From Chitinophaga eiseniae (GTDB lineage: Bacteria > Bacteroidota > Bacteroidia > Chitinophagales > Chitinophagaceae): a DNA stretch of 64,000 nt. The translations under genes and the position numbers were made by a program. Below are positions 20,075 through 26,671 of this stretch, piece after piece (within the stretch, counting starts at the first letter, position 1; each line of letters opens with the position of its first letter). A model generated the notes under the pieces. It was not told the DNA's origin and did no database searches. It was given only the letters and a program-made list of their open reading frames with translations. The DNA is taken from positions 186,001 to 250,000 of the forward strand of contig NZ_JABAHZ010000005.1 in assembly GCF_012641265.1 (NCBI RefSeq). The letters run 5' to 3'.

Positions 20075-21097
20075 CTACTTGCTCCCAAAGGAGTACCACG
20101 TCGGTACTGCTTTCATAGTATTGACAATAGTGTCATTATTTTGTGATCCTCCTGAGAGGATGTGTATTCTGATAATATAAGGAGTAATTGGCTTTAGTTG
20201 ATTACCAAAAACCTCCGGATGCTCTCCTGCCCATGTATAGTATTCCATTTTCCCTTTAATCTTAGAATACCAAACCTTTCCAACAGCGTCGTAGGTGATG
20301 GTATCCGGCCTGGTTATCTTCCTGAAATGTTTCAGCTTCTCTGCATCTAACGCGATGACCGTCGTGTAAGGTATTTTCTGGTCACAGGCTACCGGCTCAT
20401 AATGATCTTCATGCCAGTACATGCATCCTCCGGAGGTCAGCTTATCCTTCCACCACCACATGCCGCTTGTTCCCAATACCAGCGATACCATTACCGCAGC
20501 CGCCAGCGTTTTTGCTGACTTCCCTCCTAGCTGCTTTTGATTACTTTCCTTTTCCTGTCTGTTATCCATCAAGGTCTGAATTGTCGGTTTTTCAGGAATT
20601 ATCGGATTTTCGACTGGTTTACCAGTTTCGACTACCGGTGGGTTGTCCTTGATATCCGGTACTCTAACCGGGGTTTCCCCTGTCTCGCTGGTATTATCTA
20701 ACATCGGGACTTTCTTTGTACCGTCGCCGTTGGAAATCGTTTTCCATATTTCCCAGGGCCTGCCAGGAAAGTCAAGTAGCCAGGCCAGCAGCTCAATATT
20801 CTTCTCATCTGTCTTGTCAGACTTCCCTCTCAGATAGTTCACCAACGGCCTGAACTTATCCGTATCACATCGCTGAAGGATAACCTGACAGCTTTTCGAT
20901 TCACTCAAATCCCCACAGAAATCCCTGATCACCTTTTGATCCCGCCTGCTCACCTCCCTGGTGCATTTTTTCACACATTCCTCTTTGAGGTTCCCAGGTG
21001 TAAGGTGCATCAAGCCGTGGGGTAGCGTATTGTTTGCCTGCTGTTGTTCATAGGCCTGCATGATCAGCCGCTGGTAGTCGATAAAAAACGTCTCCAT
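20075..21097 (-). CDS. Uncharacterised single-pass membrane protein
   Basis: 340 residues. The N-terminal cytoplasmic domain (1-125) is rich in charged residues and has five Cys (41, 45, 61, 70, 77). A Pro-rich linker (145-180) leads to one membrane helix (about 197-216, LAAAVMVSLVLGTSGM). A C-terminal extracytoplasmic domain follows with CMYWHEDHYEPVACDQ, FRKITRPDTITYDAVGKVWY and KLKPITPYII. I recall similar C-terminal domains in other Bacteroidota but know no function. It is divergent from the small peptide/TPR-kinase genes across a shared regulatory region with repeats, so it may be a sensor, receptor or immunity-type partner. That is inference only. Confidence 0.7.
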   Translation of the reverse strand: METFFIDYQRLIMQAYEQQQANNTLPHGLMHLTPGNLKEECVKKCTREVSRRDQKVIRDFCGDLSESKSCQVILQRCDTDKFRPLVNYLRGKSDKTDEKNIELLAWLLDFPGRPWEIWKTISNGDGTKKVPMLDNTSETGETPVRVPDIKDNPPVVETGKPVENPIIPEKPTIQTLMDNRQEKESNQKQLGGKSAKTLAAAVMVSLVLGTSGMWWWKDKLTSGGCMYWHEDHYEPVACDQKIPYTTVIALDAEKLKHFRKITRPDTITYDAVGKVWYSKIKGKMEYYTWAGEHPEVFGNQLKPITPYIIRIHILSGGSQNNDTIVNTMKAVPTWYSFGSK

Positions 21098-21123
21098 AAA
21101 TGAAAGTATAGAACTGAATAATC

Positions 21124-21189
21124 GGAATTAAACCCACATTCCCGGAATTATAAATGGAATACCAGGAATTACCGGAATTATCGGAATTG
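21124..21189. repeat. Degenerate tandem GGAATTA repeats in a divergent promoter region
   Basis: GGAAT(T) occurs at 21124, 21144, 21156, 21165, 21174 and 21183; the last four are spaced exactly 9 bp, giving a (C)CGGAATTA array. It lies between the divergent membrane-protein gene and the plus-strand promoter at 21190-21224, where a response regulator or other dimer could bind. Confidence 0.6.
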
Positions 21190-21224
21190 TTTGTAAATCA
21201 ACCTCTTACCTCAACCTACCTTTG
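21190..21224 (+). promoter_or_regulatory. Predicted Bacteroidota promoter for the small peptide transcript
   Basis: TTTG at 21190-21193 and TACCTTTG at 21217-21224 (perfect TAnnTTTG), spacer 23 nt. Transcription would begin near 21231, leaving a leader of about 230 nt before the peptide ORF at 21459. Confidence 0.5.
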
Positions 21225-21230
21225 TTTTGC

Positions 21231-21458
21231 AATCGGGTAAATGCCTCCCTAGCTAAGAGGCTCTCTGTACAGAACCGATGCACCCCGGGCAAAGAAAGCG
21301 GAAGCCGGTTACCGGCTTGGGAAGCGATGATCAGCTTCCGTAATCCACGCCCACTCCTTCCCAAAAAGCAAGAAGCGCTTCTTCACTGACTCAAAACTCC
21401 GCTGCCGGCTGCCCGGCAACCGGCAGCCTATTTCCTAAACACTTAAAAAACTAAAACA
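21231..21458 (+). other. Long structured 5' leader
   Basis: No ORF of note. Several self-complementary elements are visible: GCCGGTTACCGGC near 21305, AGAAGCGCTTCT at 21371-21382, and a stem GCTGCCGG/CCGGCAGC (21401-21408 and 21420-21427). They suggest a folded leader or small RNA ahead of the peptide ORF. It matches no riboswitch class I recognise. Confidence 0.4.
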
Positions 21459-21602
21459 ATGTTTCACATTATATTAAGTTTCTTACTGGCACTCTTGAGC
21501 CCAAACCATTCCAACAACGGCAACCATAATAATGATCCACAGGTCACTGTTCTTGATGATACCGGTGGCGAAACAGGGACCATTCCTCCAAGAAAACCCT
21601 GA
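21459..21602 (+). CDS. Small peptide with hydrophobic leader (47 aa), function unknown
   Basis: ATG 21459 to TGA 21602. The peptide begins with a short hydrophobic stretch (MFHIILSFLLALLSP, about 14 residues). An Asn/His-rich spacer (NHSNNGNHNNND) and a polar tail ending TGTIPPRKP follow. A perfect 10-bp terminator starts 12 bp after the stop, and a promoter lies upstream, so it looks like a self-contained transcription unit. The layout resembles an exported peptide or a membrane micro-protein. Its place 110 bp before a TPR-containing sensor kinase suggests it could be the ligand; this is untested. No family recognised. Confidence 0.5.
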   Translation: MFHIILSFLLALLSPNHSNNGNHNNDPQVTVLDDTGGETGTIPPRKP

Positions 21603-21614
21603 TATATTATCTCC

Positions 21615-21647
21615 GTGAGGCAAGCAATGTCTTGCCTCACTTTTTTT
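21615..21647 (+). terminator. Strong rho-independent terminator after the small peptide
   Basis: Perfect 10-bp stem GTGAGGCAAG/CTTGCCTCAC (21615-21624 and 21631-21640, loop CAATGT) followed by seven T. It separates the peptide transcript from the kinase gene. Confidence 0.9.
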
Positions 21648-21712
21648 AGTAGCGGTTAATAATAATTTCCCAAAATGCAGAAATTCAATACTTTTAAGAG
21701 AAATAATCCCTG

Positions 21713-23389
21713 GTGCGCCCCTCAAACATCATCCTGACCTTATTCCTTGGCTGTTTTTTAGCCTGTACCTCCAATCGGGAGGCCCCGCAACCGATTCCTA
21801 CACCTACGTTGAAAAAAGGAGAAACCTTTTTCAACAAGAATAACGACTCTGCCTTCTATTATTTTAACCTGGTGGCAACAGGAGCTACCGACAGCCTGGA
21901 TATTGCCATGGCCTATACTTATATGGGCATCATCCAGGCATATGAGGGCGACCATTACGGAGGACAGGAAAGCCTGCTGAAATCCCTTAATTATCTTGAT
22001 GAATACAAAAAAGAAGACCAGGGATGCCTAAGCTCCGACTACCACGAACTAGGCAATGTTTGTCTTAATCTTAAAAATTATGATGCCGCGATCGACTACT
22101 ACCGGAAAGCGCTTAAATACATAAAAGACCCGGACTTCGAAGCTGTTGCCCTCAACAGTATAGCCCTTACTTACCAGAAAAAAGGCGACTATGACCAGGC
22201 GATTGATTTATACAAATCCCTGCTGCTGAGGAGTAAGGACAAGCAAAAAGAATATGCCCGCGTACTTTCCAACTATGCCAGGACCAAATGGCTGAAAGAT
22301 TCCGCTTATCCAGCCGGGACAGAGCTGCAACGCGCATTACAAATCCGTAAAGATTCCAACGATATCAGGGGGCTCAATGCCAGCTACGCCCATCTGTCGG
22401 ACTATTATACCATCTCCTTACCCGATTCAGCACTCTATTATGCCGGGAAAAGGTATGAAATGGCCAGGGAAATGAAAAGTCCGGACGACGAAGTCGAGGC
22501 ATTGTCAAAACTTATTACACTTAGCCCCACCAATTTGTTGAAATCTTATTTTGCCCGTTATCAATACCTGACAGATAGCATCCAAACGGCAAAGAACGCA
22601 GCCAAGAACCAATTTGCCTTAATCCGGTATGAAGCCGCAAAAAATAAGGCCGATAACCTTCAGCTGCAAAAGGACAATGCCCAAAAGAAAACCCAGCTCG
22701 TGGTACAGCGATTCATATTGGCACTAACTATCCTGTTCTTCATCATCGCCGGGATTGTGCTAATCCTTCGATACCGCAGGCGCCGGCAACAGATAGAATT
22801 TGCCTCCCGGCAGGCGATACAGGAACATCAGCTTAAAACCTCGCAGAAAGTGCACGACGTGGTGGCCAATGGCCTGTACCGCATCATGACAGACCTGGAG
22901 TATAAAGCGCCTGTAGACAAAGAGGAATTGATAGATAAGATTGAAGTACTGTATGAACGCTCCCGCGATATCTCGTACGAGAAACCCACCACCTCAAAGA
23001 TTCCTTTTCATGCCAAGATTGATGATTTGCTGGAGTCCTTCGGCTCCGAACATATCAAGGTCCTGATCGTCGGCAACGGCCCGCTGCTCTGGAGCCGGAC
23101 CAATGCGCAGATACAGCATGAGGTTGAACATATTCTACAGGAATTGATGATTAATATGAAAAAACATAGCCAGGCTAATTCCGTGATGATAAAATTTGGA
23201 TCTCAGAATGACCAGGTTCAAATTCTCTATACCGATGATGGCATCGGTATTTCCCCGCAAGTTAAGTACGGGAACGGACTCCAGAATACGGGAAACCGTA
23301 TTAAAAGAATTGGCGGGAAATATACATTTGAACATCCTGCTAAAGGATTAAAAATTCACATTTCCTTTCCAATAGCTCAACCCACATGA
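21713..23389 (+). CDS. TPR-containing sensor histidine kinase with lipoprotein-type signal
   Basis: 558 residues. The GTG start at 21713 is forced by a stop at 21704-21706. The N-terminus has a lipobox (LGCFLAC, Cys18). Periplasmic tetratricopeptide repeats fill about 40-260 (YDAAIDYYRKALKYI, GDYDQAIDLYKSL). A short coiled coil and one membrane helix (about 333-352) follow. The DHp helix has phospho-acceptor His381 in QKVHDVVANGLYRIM (NarL/LytS-type). The ATPase has an N box (Asn481, LMINMKKHS), DDGIG (508-512) and GNGLQNTGNRI. It should phosphorylate the response regulator that overlaps its stop codon by 4 bp. TPR sensors often bind peptides or proteins. Confidence 0.9.
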   Translation: MRPSNIILTLFLGCFLACTSNREAPQPIPTPTLKKGETFFNKNNDSAFYYFNLVATGATDSLDIAMAYTYMGIIQAYEGDHYGGQESLLKSLNYLDEYKKEDQGCLSSDYHELGNVCLNLKNYDAAIDYYRKALKYIKDPDFEAVALNSIALTYQKKGDYDQAIDLYKSLLLRSKDKQKEYARVLSNYARTKWLKDSAYPAGTELQRALQIRKDSNDIRGLNASYAHLSDYYTISLPDSALYYAGKRYEMAREMKSPDDEVEALSKLITLSPTNLLKSYFARYQYLTDSIQTAKNAAKNQFALIRYEAAKNKADNLQLQKDNAQKKTQLVVQRFILALTILFFIIAGIVLILRYRRRRQQIEFASRQAIQEHQLKTSQKVHDVVANGLYRIMTDLEYKAPVDKEELIDKIEVLYERSRDISYEKPTTSKIPFHAKIDDLLESFGSEHIKVLIVGNGPLLWSRTNAQIQHEVEHILQELMINMKKHSQANSVMIKFGSQNDQVQILYTDDGIGISPQVKYGNGLQNTGNRIKRIGGKYTFEHPAKGLKIHISFPIAQPT

Positions 23390-24051
23390 TTACAAAAGTA
23401 CTTATTGCTGAAGATCACCAAAGCGTCAATATTTCCGTACAGAAAATACTGGAAGAACTGGCCATCATGAATACCGCATATGCCTATTATTGCGATGACG
23501 CGTTGAATATGATAGCACAGGCGGTTAGAGCCAACAGCTCGTTCGATCTCCTTATTACAGATTTGTCTTTCCTTCCGGATGGTCATAAACAGGTACTGTC
23601 TGACGGCATGGAGCTGATTACGGCCGCCAGGGAAGTACAGCCTGACCTGAATATCCTGGTCTTCACGGCAGAAAACAGGCCAGCTATTATTGACCAGCTT
23701 TACAATAAGTATGACATAGACGGTTTTGTACCCAAAGCCCGGAACGACGCCCGGGCGCTGAAAGAGGCCATTAACGAAATAGCCCTCCACCGGCGCTATT
23801 TTCCCCGCCATATCAGGCAGCTGATCGATAAAAAGAACGCCTACTCTTTTTCAGAATTTGATATCACCATCATCACACTGCTGGCGCAGGGAATGCTGCA
23901 GAAAGACATACCTGCGCACCTGCAACGTAATGGTATAAAACCTTCCGGCCTAAGCAGCGTAGAAAAAAAACTCAACCAGATGAAAGATGCCCTCGGTTTT
24001 ACCAAGAATGAGCAACTGGTGGCCCACTGCAAAGATTTAGGCGCTATATAA
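23386..24051 (+). CDS. Response regulator with REC and LuxR-like HTH output
   Basis: 221 residues. The receiver domain (1-135) has the acidic pair Glu9-Asp10, phospho-acceptor Asp59 (LLITDLSF), Thr94 and Lys117. A ten-residue segment after Asp59 (LPDGHKQVLSDG) is longer than usual for the beta3-alpha3 loop. The C-terminal part (about 150-221) resembles a NarL/LuxR helix-turn-helix (ITIITLLAQGMLQKDIPAHL, then SSVEKKLNQMKDALGF). The ATGA overlap with the kinase shows translational coupling. The next gene has its own -7 box at 24111, a possible target. Confidence 0.88.
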   Translation: MITKVLIAEDHQSVNISVQKILEELAIMNTAYAYYCDDALNMIAQAVRANSSFDLLITDLSFLPDGHKQVLSDGMELITAAREVQPDLNILVFTAENRPAIIDQLYNKYDIDGFVPKARNDARALKEAINEIALHRRYFPRHIRQLIDKKNAYSFSEFDITIITLLAQGMLQKDIPAHLQRNGIKPSGLSSVEKKLNQMKDALGFTKNEQLVAHCKDLGAI

Positions 24052-24110
24052 GCATCTCCAAAAAAATATACGATTACGGTTTCCCATAAAAAAAGGAGGT
24101 GGACGACATC

Positions 24111-24118
24111 TATTTTTG
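24111..24118 (+). promoter_or_regulatory. Predicted -7 element in front of the small-protein/nuclease operon
   Basis: TATTTTTG fits TAnnTTTG exactly and ends 21 bp before the ATG at 24140. No TTG is found at the proper -33 distance; AAAAAGGAGGTGG lies there instead. The promoter might therefore need an activator. Confidence 0.4.
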
Positions 24119-24139
24119 TTTCATAAAATAACCAACACC

Positions 24140-24349
24140 ATGAAACGAAAATATTACGTAAACAACAACGTCCAGTATAACGGCGACTATGAAGTGCACG
24201 TTAGCACCTGTGAGTATTTTTCCATGATGTTTAACCGGACAGAGATCGGCGAATTTGACACCTGCCAGGAAGCCGTCCGTAAAGCAAAGAAACTATATCC
24301 AAAGGCGAATGGCTGTTTTACCTGTTGTAGACCCTGCCATACGAGTTAA
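24140..24349 (+). CDS. Small Cys-containing protein (69 aa), conserved type, function unknown
   Basis: ATG 24140 (MKRKYYVNNNVQYNGDYEVH) chosen over an upstream in-frame ATG at 24116, which overlaps the -7 box. The C-terminus carries CFTCCRPCHTS, and a further Cys pair is at CEYF/DTCQEA, enough to bind a metal. I recall proteins of this pattern (VNNNxQxNGDxEVH...CxxC..CHTS) as widespread short orphans in Bacteroidota, with no assigned role. It is the first gene of a tight plus-strand series leading to an HNH nuclease. Confidence 0.7.
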   Translation: MKRKYYVNNNVQYNGDYEVHVSTCEYFSMMFNRTEIGEFDTCQEAVRKAKKLYPKANGCFTCCRPCHTS

Positions 24350-24399
24350 ACAACACCGCCAGTTCTTTTGTAACCCCTTGTCTCCGAATCCATCAATCC

Positions 24400-24600
24400 A
24401 TGAAACGCTTATACGCCTGGCTGCTTATAAGCTGTGTTCACTGCAAACCAGTAAACGTGTATATCTGCGATAGCAAATATGCCACCAGGTATCATTATAA
24501 TGCGAATTGCCGTGGACTAAGCAACTGTAAGCATCAAATCATCAGTATTCCCCTCGAGAAAGCAATGGCCTCCCGGACGCTTTGCAAGTGGGAACAATGA
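24400..24600 (+). CDS. Small Cys-rich protein (66 aa), conserved type, function unknown
   Basis: ATG 24400. After a short hydrophobic start (LYAWLLISCVHC) comes the pattern VYICDSKYATRYHYNANCRG, then LSNCKHQIISIPLEKA and a final LCKWE. The spacing Cys-Tyr-His-Cys-Cys-His-Cys suggests metal binding. I recall such short proteins repeatedly in Bacteroidota; function unknown. It lies 51 bp after the previous small gene and 50 bp before the HNH nuclease gene. Confidence 0.65.
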   Translation: MKRLYAWLLISCVHCKPVNVYICDSKYATRYHYNANCRGLSNCKHQIISIPLEKAMASRTLCKWEQ

Positions 24601-24649
24601 CCTGGCCGCGACCGGAACTATATTTAAATACACTCCAATTGTTGTTATT

Positions 24650-25051
24650 ATGACCACTCCAGGCAACGCACCGTATAGATATCTGCAGTTTAAAGGAGAT
24701 CAATCGTATACCAGGTATATCCAGGAAGATATTCCTGCAACAGCTCCCCCGGCAAGACCTCCGGACCAGGGCTTCCTCAACGGAAAATCTCATGGCAGCT
24801 ATGGCGCACTTTTATTTCACCCTAACTGGAAGGCGAAACGAAAGGAAATATTACAACGCGATATGCATCGTTGTGTGCACTGCCGTAGCGACAAAGACTT
24901 GCAGGTACACCACCGGCAATACCATTTTATAGCAAGCGAGCAACAATTCCGCCTTCCCTGGGAGTACCCCGGTCACCTGCTCATCACGCTTTGTGAATCC
25001 TGTCACAATAAAGGGCATAATAAATACAAAGTACCCACCATCACTATTTAA
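24650..25051 (+). CDS. HNH endonuclease
   Basis: 133 residues. The HNH zinc/ββα-metal module is complete: Cys75-x2-Cys78 (RCVHC), the catalytic His pair in LQVHHRQY (87-88), and Cys115-x2-Cys118-His119 (LCESCHNKGH). The N-terminal 60 residues have no recognised domain. HNH enzymes nick or cut DNA in homing, restriction and toxin settings. This one lies 10 bp upstream of the next gene, with two Cys-rich small proteins before it, and could act in defence, repair or DNA processing. No methyltransferase is near. Confidence 0.85.
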   Translation: MTTPGNAPYRYLQFKGDQSYTRYIQEDIPATAPPARPPDQGFLNGKSHGSYGALLFHPNWKAKRKEILQRDMHRCVHCRSDKDLQVHHRQYHFIASEQQFRLPWEYPGHLLITLCESCHNKGHNKYKVPTITI

Positions 25052-25061
25052 TAACACAGAT

Positions 25062-25628
25062 ATGAGCTTATTTGATATTTTCAACCGGCAACGCCAGAAT
25101 GGGCACACCCACACCATGGCCATTGAAACTGCTATACCGGATATCCCGGAAACAACTTTCATCGAGAAAGCACCACCGGAAAAAGAGCCTGCCGAAGAAA
25201 AAACCGTTGCGCCGTTTAACGGCGGCATACATCTCTTATACGATTTCCTCGACAAGAATTATGAATCTAAAGGGTATAACGACGCATTGATCAATCCGGA
25301 TACAACGCACCTGGAGCAAAATGTGATTGCCTTGAAGAATGACCTGGAAAGATCCATCCGAAAAGTAAAAACGTTTTACGAAGACTTTATCCGGCAAATC
25401 AATTTCCACATTTCGAGCAGGAGCAGAAGTGGCATGATCGATACGGTGGAAGAGCTTACCATCAAGAAGGAAATTGCCGAAAGCCACATCGGCCAGGTCA
25501 AAGAAATTGAAGCCCAGGCAAAGCTCAACGAGGGCGTCGGGCATGGTATCATTATCAGCTATAGCCGGGGATTCAGGAATGGTCTTGCCGCCATTTCCAG
25601 TCACATTATCCTGAACAAAAACTTTTAA
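25062..25628 (+). CDS. Uncharacterised charged helical protein next to DUF4407
   Basis: 188 residues from ATG 25062; the frame upstream overlaps the HNH gene. The N-terminal 65 residues are acidic and Pro-rich (EKAPPEKEPAEEKTV), likely disordered. The rest is helical with coiled-coil character (LEQNVIALKNDLERSIRKVK; EELTIKKEIAESHIGQVKEI). It ends in a conserved-looking SYSRGFRNGLAAISSHI. No signal peptide or membrane helix. The 11-bp gap to the DUF4407 gene suggests the two proteins work together, for instance as a cytoplasmic partner of the membrane protein. Function unknown. Confidence 0.65.
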   Translation: MSLFDIFNRQRQNGHTHTMAIETAIPDIPETTFIEKAPPEKEPAEEKTVAPFNGGIHLLYDFLDKNYESKGYNDALINPDTTHLEQNVIALKNDLERSIRKVKTFYEDFIRQINFHISSRSRSGMIDTVEELTIKKEIAESHIGQVKEIEAQAKLNEGVGHGIIISYSRGFRNGLAAISSHIILNKNF

Positions 25629-25639
25629 AATCGGACGTT

Positions 25640-26635
25640 ATGAAACATCTATGGATTCGCTTCGGCTGCTTCATGACCGGATACAACTACAATATTTTGC
25701 GAAACTGCAGCGAAGCTGCTTTTAAATCCGTGAAGAAATATACGGCAGCCATACTGATTGTTTGCATCCTGTGGTTCTTTATTGGTTTTGCTTTTGCACA
25801 CCGGTACCTGTCACTTAGCCTGCCAGGTTGCCTGCTGGCAGGCATGCTTTCCACCCTGATCATTGTACAGGTAGAAAAGCAGATTGTGCTATCCATCCAT
25901 CCCAGTCGGTGGCTGCTTATCCTCAGGGGCTGCCTGGCCTTTATCATGTCTAACCTGGGCGCGGTAATCATCGACCAGATATTGTTCGAGAAAGATATTG
26001 AGATTGAAAAGATTTCCTACATCTCGGAAAAAGTAAACAAGATACTGCCCCTGAAAACAGAGGAACTACGTAAGCAGATGGCCGCACTGGATACGACAAT
26101 CAGTAAAAAGGAGCAGGAAAAGGATAATTACGTCGAGGATATCAGTAAACATCCCACCACCACCGTCACCACTGTGCAAACTACCACCAGGCGGGTGCCT
26201 GTACAAACAGTGACGTCTTCAGGAAAGGATATGGAAACCTGGAAGACGCAAACTGATCGTACCGTTGCATCTATGCTGGTACCCAATCCCAAAATAGGAT
26301 TGATTCCATCTCTCGACTCTACCATTAGCGCAATGCGGCAACAAAAAGCGCAGAAGGAAAACGAACTGCTCCACATCAGGCCCGCCCTTGAAGCGGAAAT
26401 GAAAGCACATACGGGATTCCTGGATGATTTAACGATCATGATCCAAATGCTATCTGCCTCTCACGTTGCCCTGGCTTTCTGGTGCCTGTGGATCCTCTTT
26501 TTCCTGTTTATCGAGATGCTGGTACTATTCAGTAAGATGGGCGACAAGTCAAACGATTACGAAAAGGTGGTAATGCACCATATGACCTTGCAGATACGGC
26601 GGCTCGATGCCCTTGGAAAAGGATTTGAACAATAA
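25640..26635 (+). CDS. DUF4407 family membrane protein
   Basis: 331 residues. Three membrane helices lie near the N-terminus (about 33-55, 60-78, 92-112). A long charged helical/cytoplasmic segment (about 115-270, with a Thr-rich stretch TTTVTTVQTTTRRVPVQTV) follows, and a fourth helix is at about 275-297 (FWCLWILFFLFIEMLVLF). The start IRFGCFMTGYNYNIL and the overall layout fit DUF4407, a family of unknown function found beside nuclease or signalling genes in Bacteroidota. Placed between the helical protein and a PD-(D/E)xK nuclease, it could anchor an effector complex to the inner membrane. Confidence 0.78.
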   Translation: MKHLWIRFGCFMTGYNYNILRNCSEAAFKSVKKYTAAILIVCILWFFIGFAFAHRYLSLSLPGCLLAGMLSTLIIVQVEKQIVLSIHPSRWLLILRGCLAFIMSNLGAVIIDQILFEKDIEIEKISYISEKVNKILPLKTEELRKQMAALDTTISKKEQEKDNYVEDISKHPTTTVTTVQTTTRRVPVQTVTSSGKDMETWKTQTDRTVASMLVPNPKIGLIPSLDSTISAMRQQKAQKENELLHIRPALEAEMKAHTGFLDDLTIMIQMLSASHVALAFWCLWILFFLFIEMLVLFSKMGDKSNDYEKVVMHHMTLQIRRLDALGKGFEQ

Positions 26636-26671
26636 AATTCCTGACAACATCAATATCGAAAAAAATTTACG

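Noticed and set aside
21124..21189. CRISPR-like repeat array
   Set aside because: Repeat unit is only 9 bp, without spacers of constant length, and no cas genes occur in the window.
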